From Halobacteriales archaeon QS_4_62_28 (GTDB lineage Archaea > Halobacteriota > Halobacteria > Halobacteriales > Haloarculaceae), in the NCBI GenBank assembly GCA_003021685.1, contig PXRO01000050.1:1-64000 (forward strand): a stretch of 64,000 nt of DNA. The letters run 5' to 3'. Position 1 is the first letter of the stretch. The number at the start of each line of letters is the position of its first letter. The notes under the pieces were generated by a model that had not been told where the DNA came from, ran no database searches, and saw nothing but the letters and a program-made list of their open reading frames with translations. The translations under genes were made by a program, and so were the position numbers. Below are positions 52,856 through 60,954 of this stretch, piece by piece.

Positions 52856-53983
52856 TCAGACCTGGAGCGGATCAGCCACCGCTTCGAGTTTGGTGTTCTT
52901 GACAGCTGCGCCTGTCCGACCATCGAAGAGGTGAATCTTCTCTTCGGGAAAGACGATGTCGACCTGTGTGCCGGCCTCCATGCGGTACTCGCCGTCGATG
53001 CTGACAGTGTAGGTCTCGCCGCCGATTTCGAAGTAGCCGTAGGTGACTTCGCCCATGGGTTCGACGACCTGAATGGTCGTTTCGATGGCGTTCCCTCGAT
53101 CACTCTCGGCGAGCTGGATGTGTTCGGGGCGTATCCCCAGTGTCAGTTCTCGGCTTGCATCCGCGAGGCTGTCGACTGTCTCCGTCGAGATCGTGTACGT
53201 AAACGTGTCGTGTTCAAGCGTCTCGCCGTCGTGAGTGACCGGGAGGAAATTCATCGAAGGCGAACCGATAAAGCCAGCGACGAACTGGTTCGTCGGTTGA
53301 TGGTAGCACTTCAGGGGCTCGCCGACCTGCTGGAGTTCCCCGCCGTCGAGGATGGCGATGCGGTCCCCCATCGTCATCGCTTCCGTCTGGTCGTGCGTGA
53401 CGTAGATGGTCGTGATCCCCATGTCCTGCTGGAGTTGCTGAATCTCGGTTCGCATCGTCGTCCGAAGCTTCGCGTCGAGGTTGCTCAGTGGCTCGTCCAT
53501 CAGGAATACGTCGGGTTCGCGGATGATCGCTCGGCCCAGTGCAACCCGCTGTTGTTGTCCCCCGGAGAGGTCACTTGGCTTTTTATCCAGTAAGTCCTCG
53601 ATTTCGAGCAGTTCTGCCGTCTCCTCGACGCGCTGACCCCGTTCTTCCCTCGACAGGTCGGTAGTGATTTTCAACCCGTACCCGATGTTTTTCCGGACGG
53701 ACATGTGGGGGTACAGCGCGTAGTTCTGAAACACCATCGCCATCTGGCGCTCCTTGGGCTTGAGATGGGTGATATCCCGGTCATAGAGGAGTATCTGACC
53801 CGACGTTGCCCGTTCGAGACCTGCGATACAGCGCAGCGTCGTCGACTTCCCACATCCCGACGGACCGACGAGAACGAGCAATTCACCGTCCCGAATATCG
53901 AGATTCAGGTCGTTGACCGCGACGATGTCGTTGCCCCCGGAGTCGAACACCTTCGTCAGATCGTTCAGTTGTAAGCGTCCCAT
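52856..53983 (-). CDS. CUT1 sugar ABC transporter ATPase (UgpC/MsmX type)
   Basis: 375 residues from the ATG at 53983 (MGRLQLNDLTKVF). The frame to 54055 is unsupported. Walker A LVGPSGCGKSTTLRCIAGLE, Q-loop MVFQNYALYPHM, signature DLSGGQQQRVALGRA, Walker B VFLMDEPLSNLDAKLR, switch VTHDQTEAMT. A C-terminal MalK-like TOBE domain follows (LGIRPEHIQLAESDRG). It should energise the importer whose binding protein and permease lie at 62032-64000, or be shared by several importers as MsmX-type ATPases are. Confidence 0.93.
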   Translation of the reverse strand: MGRLQLNDLTKVFDSGGNDIVAVNDLNLDIRDGELLVLVGPSGCGKSTTLRCIAGLERATSGQILLYDRDITHLKPKERQMAMVFQNYALYPHMSVRKNIGYGLKITTDLSREERGQRVEETAELLEIEDLLDKKPSDLSGGQQQRVALGRAIIREPDVFLMDEPLSNLDAKLRTTMRTEIQQLQQDMGITTIYVTHDQTEAMTMGDRIAILDGGELQQVGEPLKCYHQPTNQFVAGFIGSPSMNFLPVTHDGETLEHDTFTYTISTETVDSLADASRELTLGIRPEHIQLAESDRGNAIETTIQVVEPMGEVTYGYFEIGGETYTVSIDGEYRMEAGTQVDIVFPEEKIHLFDGRTGAAVKNTKLEAVADPLQV

Positions 53984-54053
53984 GGTGTCACTGATTTCCA
54001 GTACGACATGATTCACGATCTGCAGTAATAAATCCACCCCCGCACACAGCCTC

Positions 54054-54136
54054 ATAGGGATCCGTCGTCACTACGTACCGGTAGACACCGACCCGGAGTC
54101 GGTGCTATCCGGTAGTGGCTTACAACGGATCCCTAT
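54054..54136 (-). repeat. Family A palindromic element, copy A3
   Basis: 83 bp. The arms ATAGGGATCCGT and ACGGATCCCTAT are perfect over 12 bp, and the inner hairpin CACCGAC/GTCGGTG is intact. The arms differ from A1 and A4 in a compensated way (GTGACTG replaced by GGGATCC on both sides). Flanks are TC and CA. On the minus strand it begins inside the alpha-xylosidase stop codon, giving TGA TAG. Confidence 0.8.
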
Positions 54137-56478
54137 CAGACGACGACTGTGACACCCACGTCCGTCTGCCGCCACTCGCCAGCACCGGCGTCTGTCCCGA
54201 CGCGGTCGAACCGGTCGCCCTCGACGACGACGTTGTCCGGGTCGGCCCCGCGGACGATCAGGGTGATTCTCGACGCACTAATCGGAGCGAGATCGATTGA
54301 CAGCTCCCCATCGGATCCTTCGACAGCGATGTCGGCCAGTTCGTCGCGGCCGACGTCGTAGAAGCGACCCCGGGCTTCGCCGTTAGCCAGCGTCGCGTCC
54401 AGTTCGAGATGCTCGGGCGTGCCCGACTGAATGGACTGTGTCGGTGCCCGCTGGGGAACGATACTGCCGGCACGAACGAACACGGGCATCTCGTCGATTT
54501 CAACAGGCATCTCGACAGTCTGATTGCCCTCGTAGCGCTCGCCGGTCCAGTAATCGCGCCACTCGTCGTCGGGGAGATACACCGACCGCCTCGCTCGCTC
54601 TGTGAACACCGGGGCGACGAGGACATCCTCGCCCAGCAGGTACTGTGTGTCGAGGCGATGGACCGTCGGGTCGTCTTGGTACTCCAACACGAGGGGGCGC
54701 ACGACGGGAAGCCCGGTCCGGGCGGCCACCTCGGCGCAGGTGTAGATGTACGGAACGAGGCGATAGCGAAGGCGGGCGTACTCGCGGAAGATATCGAGTG
54801 CTTCGTCACCGAACTCCCAGGGTTCTCGCGGCGTGGTCCCGTGACATCGGCTGTTCGAGGACAGCAAGCCAAACTGTGCCCAGCGGACGTACAGCCCGCT
54901 CGACGGAGTCCCGCGGAACCCGCCGATGTCGTGGCTCCAGAAGGCGATGCCAGACAGGGACGCCGAGAGGCCGCCCCGCAACGCGGCGCTCATGCCGTTC
55001 CAGCTGGTCTGTGGGTCCCCACCCCAATGCATCGGGAACGACTGGCTCCCGGTCCAGGCCGAGCGACCCCAGACGACGGCCTCCTCGGTCCCGTTGACAT
55101 CCTCGACCGCTTCGTACACCGCTTCGTTGTAGAGATAGGGGTAGAGATTGTGCATCACGCTGCCGCTCTTGCCGTTAGTGAAGACGGCGTCCTCGGGGAC
55201 GTATTCGCCGTAGTCGGTCTTGAACACGGCCACGCCTTGTTCGAGCAGGCGGCGATGCTGCTCCTGCCACCACTCGACTGCGTCGGGGTCGGTGAAATCC
55301 ACGAGCGCCCCGCGATAGTCGCCCTGGCAGGTGTTGTCCATGACGTATGGACGCCCGCTGCCGTCGGTGACGAAATATCCCTCGCGAGCGCCCTCGGCGA
55401 ACGCGTCGGTGCCGACCGGGACGTGGGGATGCTCCCACAGCGAGAGGCGAAAGTCGTCGGCCCGGAGCAGGGAAATCATTTCTTCCGGGTCGGGGAACTG
55501 CTCGGTGTCCCACGCCAGATCAGTCGAGCAGCCCTCGCGCATCCAGAACGGGTCCAGATGAAGCACGTCACTGGGAATTTCCTCTTCACGCAATCGCTCG
55601 GCCACCGATTCCAGTTCCGCGCGAGACTCGTAGCCAAGGCGCGACATCCACGTTCCGAAGGACCACTTTGGCGGACGTGGGGGCCGACCCGTGACCGCAG
55701 TGTAGCGCCTCAGTATCTCCCGGAAGGACGGCCCGTAGAAGAACAGCAACGCGAACTCGTCGTCGGCCACCGACATCGTCCCCGAGGCTGTCGAGGACTT
55801 CCCGAAGTCGTAGTGGACTCGCGCCGTCGTATCGACCAGCGCGCCGTAGCCGTTTGTCGAGAGGTAGAAAGGGATGTTCTTGGACGCACGCTCGGTCTCG
55901 GTTCCCAGCGGTTCCTCGTGCCACATAGTTAGTTCCCGCCCGCGGCGGTCGAACTCGACGAACTGCTCGCCAGCCCCGTAGATTTTCTCGTCGGGAGAGA
56001 GCCTGAAGGCGGTCCCCACCTCGGTCACTCTCCGTGGATTGTGATTGATTTCTTCTTGGCTGAACCCCAGCGCCTCGACGCGCTGGCGGCCGAACACGTC
56101 GGGATCAGCCCGCTGTTCCTCGAACACTGTCTCGCCCGTTTCGGCGTCACGCACTGCAAAGGACCACTCGTCGAGACCGACCGCGATGTGCAATCGGCCC
56201 GTCCCGACGCGGAGTGTGCCGTCGCTCTCGGTCACGTCCAAGTCGACGTCGGTCGTGATGGCGTCGGTATCCAGCGGCGGGTATTCGCTGTCTGTCGGGA
56301 CTTCCGGGTTCGCCTGGAGTTCGAACCGGAACGTCCGTGGATCGTAGAGGGTCAGTGTCACGGGAACAGTCCGGGACGTGACGGTCTCTGTGGCGGCAAT
56401 GTCACAGTCGAAACGGACGATGTTGTCCTCGACTGTGTAGTCGGCCACCGCCGCGACGGTAATGCGCTCGCTCGTCAT
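54136..56478 (-). CDS. GH31 alpha-xylosidase-like glycosidase
   Basis: 780 residues, as in YicI/XylS. The N-terminal beta-sandwich (to about 265) is followed by the barrel with the nucleophile in VFKTDYGEYVP (Asp422), a context typical of alpha-xylosidases rather than alpha-glucosidases, and the acid/base Asp in FPMHWGGDPQTSW (Asp488). Beta-sheet domains follow. There is no signal peptide, so it works in the cytoplasm on imported alpha-xylosides, releasing D-xylose for the dehydrogenase at 28049. Alpha-glucosidase activity is possible. The stop codon lies in element A3. Confidence 0.9.
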   Translation of the reverse strand: MTSERITVAAVADYTVEDNIVRFDCDIAATETVTSRTVPVTLTLYDPRTFRFELQANPEVPTDSEYPPLDTDAITTDVDLDVTESDGTLRVGTGRLHIAVGLDEWSFAVRDAETGETVFEEQRADPDVFGRQRVEALGFSQEEINHNPRRVTEVGTAFRLSPDEKIYGAGEQFVEFDRRGRELTMWHEEPLGTETERASKNIPFYLSTNGYGALVDTTARVHYDFGKSSTASGTMSVADDEFALLFFYGPSFREILRRYTAVTGRPPRPPKWSFGTWMSRLGYESRAELESVAERLREEEIPSDVLHLDPFWMREGCSTDLAWDTEQFPDPEEMISLLRADDFRLSLWEHPHVPVGTDAFAEGAREGYFVTDGSGRPYVMDNTCQGDYRGALVDFTDPDAVEWWQEQHRRLLEQGVAVFKTDYGEYVPEDAVFTNGKSGSVMHNLYPYLYNEAVYEAVEDVNGTEEAVVWGRSAWTGSQSFPMHWGGDPQTSWNGMSAALRGGLSASLSGIAFWSHDIGGFRGTPSSGLYVRWAQFGLLSSNSRCHGTTPREPWEFGDEALDIFREYARLRYRLVPYIYTCAEVAARTGLPVVRPLVLEYQDDPTVHRLDTQYLLGEDVLVAPVFTERARRSVYLPDDEWRDYWTGERYEGNQTVEMPVEIDEMPVFVRAGSIVPQRAPTQSIQSGTPEHLELDATLANGEARGRFYDVGRDELADIAVEGSDGELSIDLAPISASRITLIVRGADPDNVVVEGDRFDRVGTDAGAGEWRQTDVGVTVVV

Positions 56479-56565
56479 CGTACCCCGGAGAACGTGTCAC
56501 GTACTAATAAAACCGCCCCGACAGTGCCCCCATCTCGTTCGACTCTCGTACACTGCTTCTCGTGG

Positions 56566-56888
56566 GGTGCTGTCCGAATAAGTAACCGTGCCGAATACAT
56601 CAGAGACACCGAAAGCCCTCACGGCGCTCGACCGCTCCGGGGCTCGCTGCGCTCCAGCGGGTGCTTTCGTCGCCCGGGAGGGACCGACCGCCGCTCGCCC
56701 TTTCATCCACCAGGAATCGACTGGTTCACCGACTGAATCCTGGCGGATGAAAGGGCGAGGCGCGGTAGCCGGCGCTGCGGCGGCACTATTCGACTGCAGG
56801 GAGAATATCCGTCACAGCGCCGGCTAGCGTGCCGAGGGCTTTCGGTGCTTTGTAAGCGTTTCTCTCGATCTCTTCTCCGAACACTGCT
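56566..56888. mobile_element. MITE-like element D2 with internal palindromes
   Basis: 323 bp. Ends GTGCTGTCCGAATAAG and the complement of CTTCTCCGAACACTGC mirror D1. Flanks TCTCGTGG (56558-56565) and TCTCGTGA (56889-56896) look like an 8-bp duplication with one change. The shared inner repeat ACCGAAAGCCCTC/GAGGGCTTTCGGT lies at 56608-56620 and 56834-56846. Two further palindromes are nested inside: 15-bp arms at 56694-56708/56745-56759 and 12-bp arms at 56766-56777/56815-56826. It separates alpha-xylosidase from the dehydratase gene. Confidence 0.7.
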
Positions 56889-56904
56889 TCTCGTGACACC
56901 CAAA

Positions 56905-56911
56905 TCTTTAA
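56905..56911 (+). promoter_or_regulatory. TATA box of the XacD-like gene (leaderless)
   Basis: TCTTTAA lies 27-33 nt before the ATG at 56938, at leaderless spacing and only 17 bp from the right end of element D2. Any upstream regulatory DNA is therefore element-derived. Confidence 0.55.
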
Positions 56912-56937
56912 CCGGACATTCTCCGACTGTGACTACG

Positions 56938-58203
56938 ATGACAGACGACGATCAGCCGGAGTACCGGATCCCGCAGGGTGGCGGCGTCCCGTGGCGGGAC
57001 ATGGGCATGGAGGAGACCCGTCGGCCGCCCGCGCGGGACGTGGCCATTACGGGCATCGAGACGATGGCAATCGCGGGCAATTTTACCTGGGGGATCGTCA
57101 AAGTCGAGACGGACGCCGGCGTGTACGGTCTGGGCGAAACCTTCCGGGCCGAGGCCGCACTGGACATGGCCGGTCGGCTGGCAGTCGATCTCAATGGCGA
57201 GAACCCGCTGGACACGGACCGCATTCGCGAGTTGCTCGAACAGCGGTACACCGGATGCGGTCGTATCGGGCAGGCCGCGTTCACGGCCATCGAGACGGCC
57301 TGTTACGACATCAAGGGGAAACTGTTCGACGTTCCAGTGTACGAACTGCTGGGCGGGAAGTACCGCGACGAGATCACGATTTACTGTGACACCCACGGCG
57401 GGGAGTCCCTGGGCGCGGCCAGCGAACACGACCCGAAAGACGTCTACACCCCAGAGTCCTACGCACGCGCGGCGCGAGCGGTCGTCGACGAGGGGTTCGA
57501 GGCACTGAAATTCGACCTCGACGTGCCGACACACGCCGAGTACGACGAGGCCAACCGACGACTCGACAACGAGGCAATCGAGCACAAGGTCAGTCTCGTC
57601 GCGGCCGTCCGGGACGAAATCGGCACGGACGTGGACCTCGGGATGGACCTCCACTGGAATTTCACGACCGAGACGGCCATCCGCCTTGGCAAACGACTCG
57701 AACAGTTCGATCTGGCGTGGCTCGAAGACCCCGTCCCGCCGGAAAAAACAGCGTCACAAAAGCGGGTGACCGAGTCACTGGACCTGCCGGTGTTGACTGG
57801 TGAGAACCTCGTGACAGCTAGTCAGTTCAACGACGCGGCCCGCGAGGGCCTCATGGACATCGCCGCGCCCGACGTGAACAAGTGCGGTGGCCTCGGCGAG
57901 TACGTCGACATCGCCACTATTTGTGATCTCTACGGCATCCCCATTGCCTCGCACAACATCTCCAGCCCGCTGGGTACTGTCGCTGGAGCCCACGTCTCGG
58001 CGGCCATCCCGAACTTCCTTTGCATGGAGTGGCACGCCAGGGATGTCCCATGGTGGAACGATATGTGCCGCCGCGTCGACGGGTCGGGACCGATCCTGGA
58101 GAACGGGTACATCGACGTGCCCGAGGGACCCGGACTGGGTGTCGAGTTGAACCGTGACCTCTGTGAAACGTATCTCGTTGACGGCTACGACCTCGTCGTC
58201 TGA
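56938..58203 (+). CDS. xacD: Enolase-superfamily sugar-acid dehydratase (XacD-like)
   Basis: 421 residues from the ATG at 56938. A GTG frame to 56845 runs into mobile element D2. The N-terminal capping domain (DVAITGIETMAIAGNFTWGIVKV) is close to haloarchaeal gluconate and xylonate dehydratases. The barrel has ALKFDLD, metal ligands in LGMDLHWNF, AWLEDP and LTGENL, and the general-acid His region IASHNISSPLG. It likely dehydrates D-xylonate/L-arabinonate or a hexonate to the 2-keto-3-deoxy acid. A hydroxyacid dehydrogenase follows 25 bp later. Exact substrate is uncertain. Confidence 0.8.
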   Translation: MTDDDQPEYRIPQGGGVPWRDMGMEETRRPPARDVAITGIETMAIAGNFTWGIVKVETDAGVYGLGETFRAEAALDMAGRLAVDLNGENPLDTDRIRELLEQRYTGCGRIGQAAFTAIETACYDIKGKLFDVPVYELLGGKYRDEITIYCDTHGGESLGAASEHDPKDVYTPESYARAARAVVDEGFEALKFDLDVPTHAEYDEANRRLDNEAIEHKVSLVAAVRDEIGTDVDLGMDLHWNFTTETAIRLGKRLEQFDLAWLEDPVPPEKTASQKRVTESLDLPVLTGENLVTASQFNDAAREGLMDIAAPDVNKCGGLGEYVDIATICDLYGIPIASHNISSPLGTVAGAHVSAAIPNFLCMEWHARDVPWWNDMCRRVDGSGPILENGYIDVPEGPGLGVELNRDLCETYLVDGYDLVV

Positions 58204-58228
58204 ACGCTCTACAACCTAACCCAAACCC

Positions 58229-59197
58229 ATGGCACCATACACTGTCGTCGTCACAGACCACGACTTCACGGACCTGTCTATCGAACGCGAGGGGCTCGGC
58301 GATATCGCTGATATCGTCGAACTGACGAGTGCCGTCGGTGAAACCGTCGAGGGCGCCCACGAGACACTCGCCGGGGCCGACGCCGTCATCACGCTCCGGT
58401 ACGACCTCGATGCCGACGACATCGCCGCACTGTCGGAGTGTCGGGTCATCGCCCGGTATGGCATCGGCGTCGACAACATCGCCGTCGAAGCGGCCAGTGG
58501 CCGGGGTATTCCGGTCACGAACGTTCCTGACTACTGTATCGAGGAGGTTTCGACCCACGCGCTGACGATGTGTCTCGCGCTCGCGCGAGGCCTGCCAGCC
58601 TACGACGATTCCGTGGCCGCTGGCGAGTGGAATCGTGAGACCAGCGCGCCGATTCATCGCTTCTCGACACGGACCGTCGGTGTCGTCGGCTACGGCGCAA
58701 TCGGTCGGGCAGTGGGCGAGCGTGTCGCCGCTCTCGGCGCCGACGTGCTCGCGAGCGACCCGTTCCTCGACGACGAGGACGTGACCGACGACCCGGCGAC
58801 CCTCGTCGCGTTCGAGACGCTACTCGAACGGTCTGATTTCGTCACGATCCACTCGCCGCTGACACCAGAAACGAGAGAGATGTTCGACGCCGATGCGTTC
58901 GCGCGGATGCGAGACGACGCGTCGCTCGTCAACGTCGCCCGCGGTCCAGTCGTCGACGAGGCGGCCCTCCTCGATGCACTCGATAGCGGGGCACTCGCCG
59001 GTGCGGGCCTGGACGTGTTCCCAGAAGAACCGCCCCCTGTCGATCACCCGCTTCGGGACCACCCCGACGTGCTGACGACCCCCCACGTCGCGTGGTACAG
59101 CGAGGAAGCCGACGAGCAGCGTCGGGAGACAGTGGTCGACATCGTTCGCACCGCACTGGAGGGTAGCGAACCGTACAATGTCGTGAACGACCGGTGA
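58229..59197 (+). CDS. D-2-hydroxyacid dehydrogenase family (SlcC-like)
   Basis: 322 residues. NAD-binding GVVGYGAIGRAVGERVAALG, then catalytic Arg in LVNVARGPVVDEAAL, catalytic Glu in GLDVFPEEPPP and His in TTPHVAWYSEEA. Members include phosphoglycerate dehydrogenase, hydroxypyruvate reductases and (S)-sulfolactate dehydrogenase SlcC. No ACT domain is present, so it is not full-length SerA. It lies 25 bp after the dehydratase and 264 bp before a SuyAB/UxaA-type lyase. That neighbourhood makes either a sugar-acid or a sulfolactate role possible. Confidence 0.85.
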   Translation: MAPYTVVVTDHDFTDLSIEREGLGDIADIVELTSAVGETVEGAHETLAGADAVITLRYDLDADDIAALSECRVIARYGIGVDNIAVEAASGRGIPVTNVPDYCIEEVSTHALTMCLALARGLPAYDDSVAAGEWNRETSAPIHRFSTRTVGVVGYGAIGRAVGERVAALGADVLASDPFLDDEDVTDDPATLVAFETLLERSDFVTIHSPLTPETREMFDADAFARMRDDASLVNVARGPVVDEAALLDALDSGALAGAGLDVFPEEPPPVDHPLRDHPDVLTTPHVAWYSEEADEQRRETVVDIVRTALEGSEPYNVVNDR

Positions 59198-59239
59198 GCA
59201 GACAGGACAAAACTGTGTGGCTGGGGGCGAGGGAGAGTC

Positions 59240-59402
59240 ATAGTGATACTGTCGGACGGAAGTCCGTGACGGATTTCGCCACCCCGGGGTGGCGAGAATC
59301 CTCAGATAGTTACGTCCGACAGTATGACTGTTGTAACTGGTTACCGGGTCGGTCGCACGCCGTCGTGCGATCAATCCCGTAAAGACTTACAACAGTCACT
59401 AT
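59240..59402 (+). repeat. Family A element A4, split by a B element
   Basis: The left end ATAGTG (59240-59245) is separated from the remainder (GACTGTTGTAACTGG... to CACTAT at 59402) by nested B3. Rejoining the parts after removing B3 and one G recreates the A1 sequence without a gap (about 77 of 82 identical). Flanks are TC and CA. It fills most of the gap between the dehydrogenase and the lyase small subunit. Confidence 0.85.
59246..59325 (+). repeat. Family B element B3, nested in A4
   Basis: 80 bp. Ends ATACTGTCGGACG and CGTCCGACAGTAT pair perfectly, and the inner core CGCCACCCCGGGGTGGCG is a perfect hairpin. It interrupts A4 within the trinucleotide TGA. Its half sequence is also found inside the family C element at 36047-36073. 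Confidence 0.85.
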
Positions 59403-59461
59403 CAGTCCGGGCGACAGGTGGGAGAAAAGGTTATGAACCGGGCACCCCCTGGGCCTAGTGC

Positions 59462-59785
59462 ATGTCTGACAGATACCTGGAAGTAGTCGAACCTGTCGAC
59501 AACGTCGGGACCGCGCTGCGTGACTTCGAGACGGGCGAGACCGTCACCGTCGCCGTCGGAAACGAGGAGCGAGAGATCGAGGTCCACGACGATGTCGGAT
59601 TCGGACACAAGATCGCCATCGAGGACATCACAGACGGCGAGACGATAACGAAGTACGGCAAGAGCATCGGCAACGCGACGGCAGACATTCCCGTGGGCAC
59701 GTGGGTCCACGTCCACAACGTCGAATCGAACTACGGCCGTGGTGACCTCGCGGCAGAGAGCGAAGTCGAAGCAATCAACGAGTAA
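59462..59785 (+). CDS. SAF-domain small subunit of a UxaA/SuyAB-type lyase (SuyA-like)
   Basis: 107 residues, a stand-alone SAF domain: VEPVDNVGTALRDFETGE, VGFGHKIAIEDITDGE, KYGKSIGNATADIPVGTWVH, with the conserved VHVHN near the end. In altronate and galactarate dehydratases this domain is fused to the large domain. A separate small subunit is typical of (R)-sulfolactate sulfo-lyase SuyA and of archaeal split homologues. It ends 2 bp before the large subunit. A new promoter is likely, since element A4 separates it from the dehydrogenase. Confidence 0.8.
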   Translation: MSDRYLEVVEPVDNVGTALRDFETGETVTVAVGNEEREIEVHDDVGFGHKIAIEDITDGETITKYGKSIGNATADIPVGTWVHVHNVESNYGRGDLAAESEVEAINE

Positions 59786-59787
59786 CA

Positions 59788-60954
59788 ATGAGTGAATTCC
59801 TCGGATTCGAACGAGACGACGGGAGTGTCGGCATCAGGAATCACACGGTCATCCTCTCGACAGCGCCCTACGCCAACGACACGGTCGAGCGGGCGGCCGC
59901 TATCGTCGACGATGCGATTCCGATTACACACCCACTGGGTCGCTGTCAAACCAAGCCAGACGTGTTTCAGACGTACCGGACGCTGTTGGGGTACGCGACA
60001 CACCCGAACACCTACGGCGCGGTCGTCGTCGCTCACGCTGGCGAAATCGTCGACGGCGACGAACTGGCAGCAGACGTTGCCGAGACCGGCCGGCCGAGCG
60101 CCTCGATCAACATCCACGAAGAGACGGGTGTGATGAACGCGCTCACGGCGACAGTCAACGCGGCACAGCAGATGGTTCAGGATGCCAGCGAGCAGCGTCG
60201 AGTCCCGGCCGACATGTCGAAGCTAACCTTCGGGATCAACTGCGCCACCTCGGACACGACGAGTGGCCTCTGCCAGCACAAGGCCACCGCCGGCGCGGTC
60301 TGGCGACTCATCGACGAGTACGGCGGCCGCGGCGTGTTCGCGGAAACGCCGGAGTTCTTCGGCGGCGAGGAGGAGCTCGCAGACCGGGCTGTCGACGACG
60401 AGGTCAGACGGGAGATTCTCGACCGCGTCGAGCAGTGGGACGAGCGCCTCACTGCGACGGGCTACGACGTTCGTGGTGCCCAGCCAACCCCGGACAACAT
60501 GGACGGCGGGCTGACGACAATCGAGGAAAAGTCCCTCGGAGCCTTGGTCAAATCCGGCGATGGACCGATCCAGGATATCGTCGACTACGGGGCGAAGATT
60601 CCCGACGCCCCTGGCATGTACATCATGGACTCGCCGGGCCACGGCGCGGAGTCGGTCACCGGCATCGGTGCGGGCGGGGCCCACTTCATGGTCATCTCGA
60701 CGGGCCAGGGACACACACTCTCGAACGCTGTCATGCCCACGATCAAGATCACCGGTAACCCCAACAGCGCCGAGCGAGTCCCGGAAGAAACTGATGTGGA
60801 CGTGAGCGAGGCGCTGGTCGGGGGCGAATCCATCGAGTGGGCGACCGACCAGCTCTGGAACGAGGTCCAGGACGTTGTCAACGGGAAGCTAACGCTCAGC
60901 GAGGTGCTGGGCGAGAGCCAGTTCGCCATCCACCGGATCGGTCCCTCGACATAA
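59788..60954 (+). CDS. Large subunit of a UxaA/SuyAB-type lyase (SuyB-like)
   Basis: 388 residues. The family start LGFERDDGSVGIRNHTVIL, the FGINCATSDTTSGLCQHKAT segment with cysteines, AETPEFFGGEEEL, GGLTTIEEKSLGALVKSGD and DSPGHGAESVTGIGAGGAHF are all present. The family performs iron-dependent beta-elimination: water from altronate/galactarate, or sulfite from 3-sulfolactate (SuyAB). The two-subunit form and the flanking pair of stereochemically different dehydrogenase families fit SuyAB. The nearby sugar genes fit altronate-type dehydration. The stop overlaps the next start (TAATG). Confidence 0.8.
   Translation: MSEFLGFERDDGSVGIRNHTVILSTAPYANDTVERAAAIVDDAIPITHPLGRCQTKPDVFQTYRTLLGYATHPNTYGAVVVAHAGEIVDGDELAADVAETGRPSASINIHEETGVMNALTATVNAAQQMVQDASEQRRVPADMSKLTFGINCATSDTTSGLCQHKATAGAVWRLIDEYGGRGVFAETPEFFGGEEELADRAVDDEVRREILDRVEQWDERLTATGYDVRGAQPTPDNMDGGLTTIEEKSLGALVKSGDGPIQDIVDYGAKIPDAPGMYIMDSPGHGAESVTGIGAGGAHFMVISTGQGHTLSNAVMPTIKITGNPNSAERVPEETDVDVSEALVGGESIEWATDQLWNEVQDVVNGKLTLSEVLGESQFAIHRIGPST

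Noticed and set aside
59240-59402. CRISPR-like repeats
   Set aside because: Repeats are not regularly spaced. The structure is two nested palindromes, and no cas gene is in the window.
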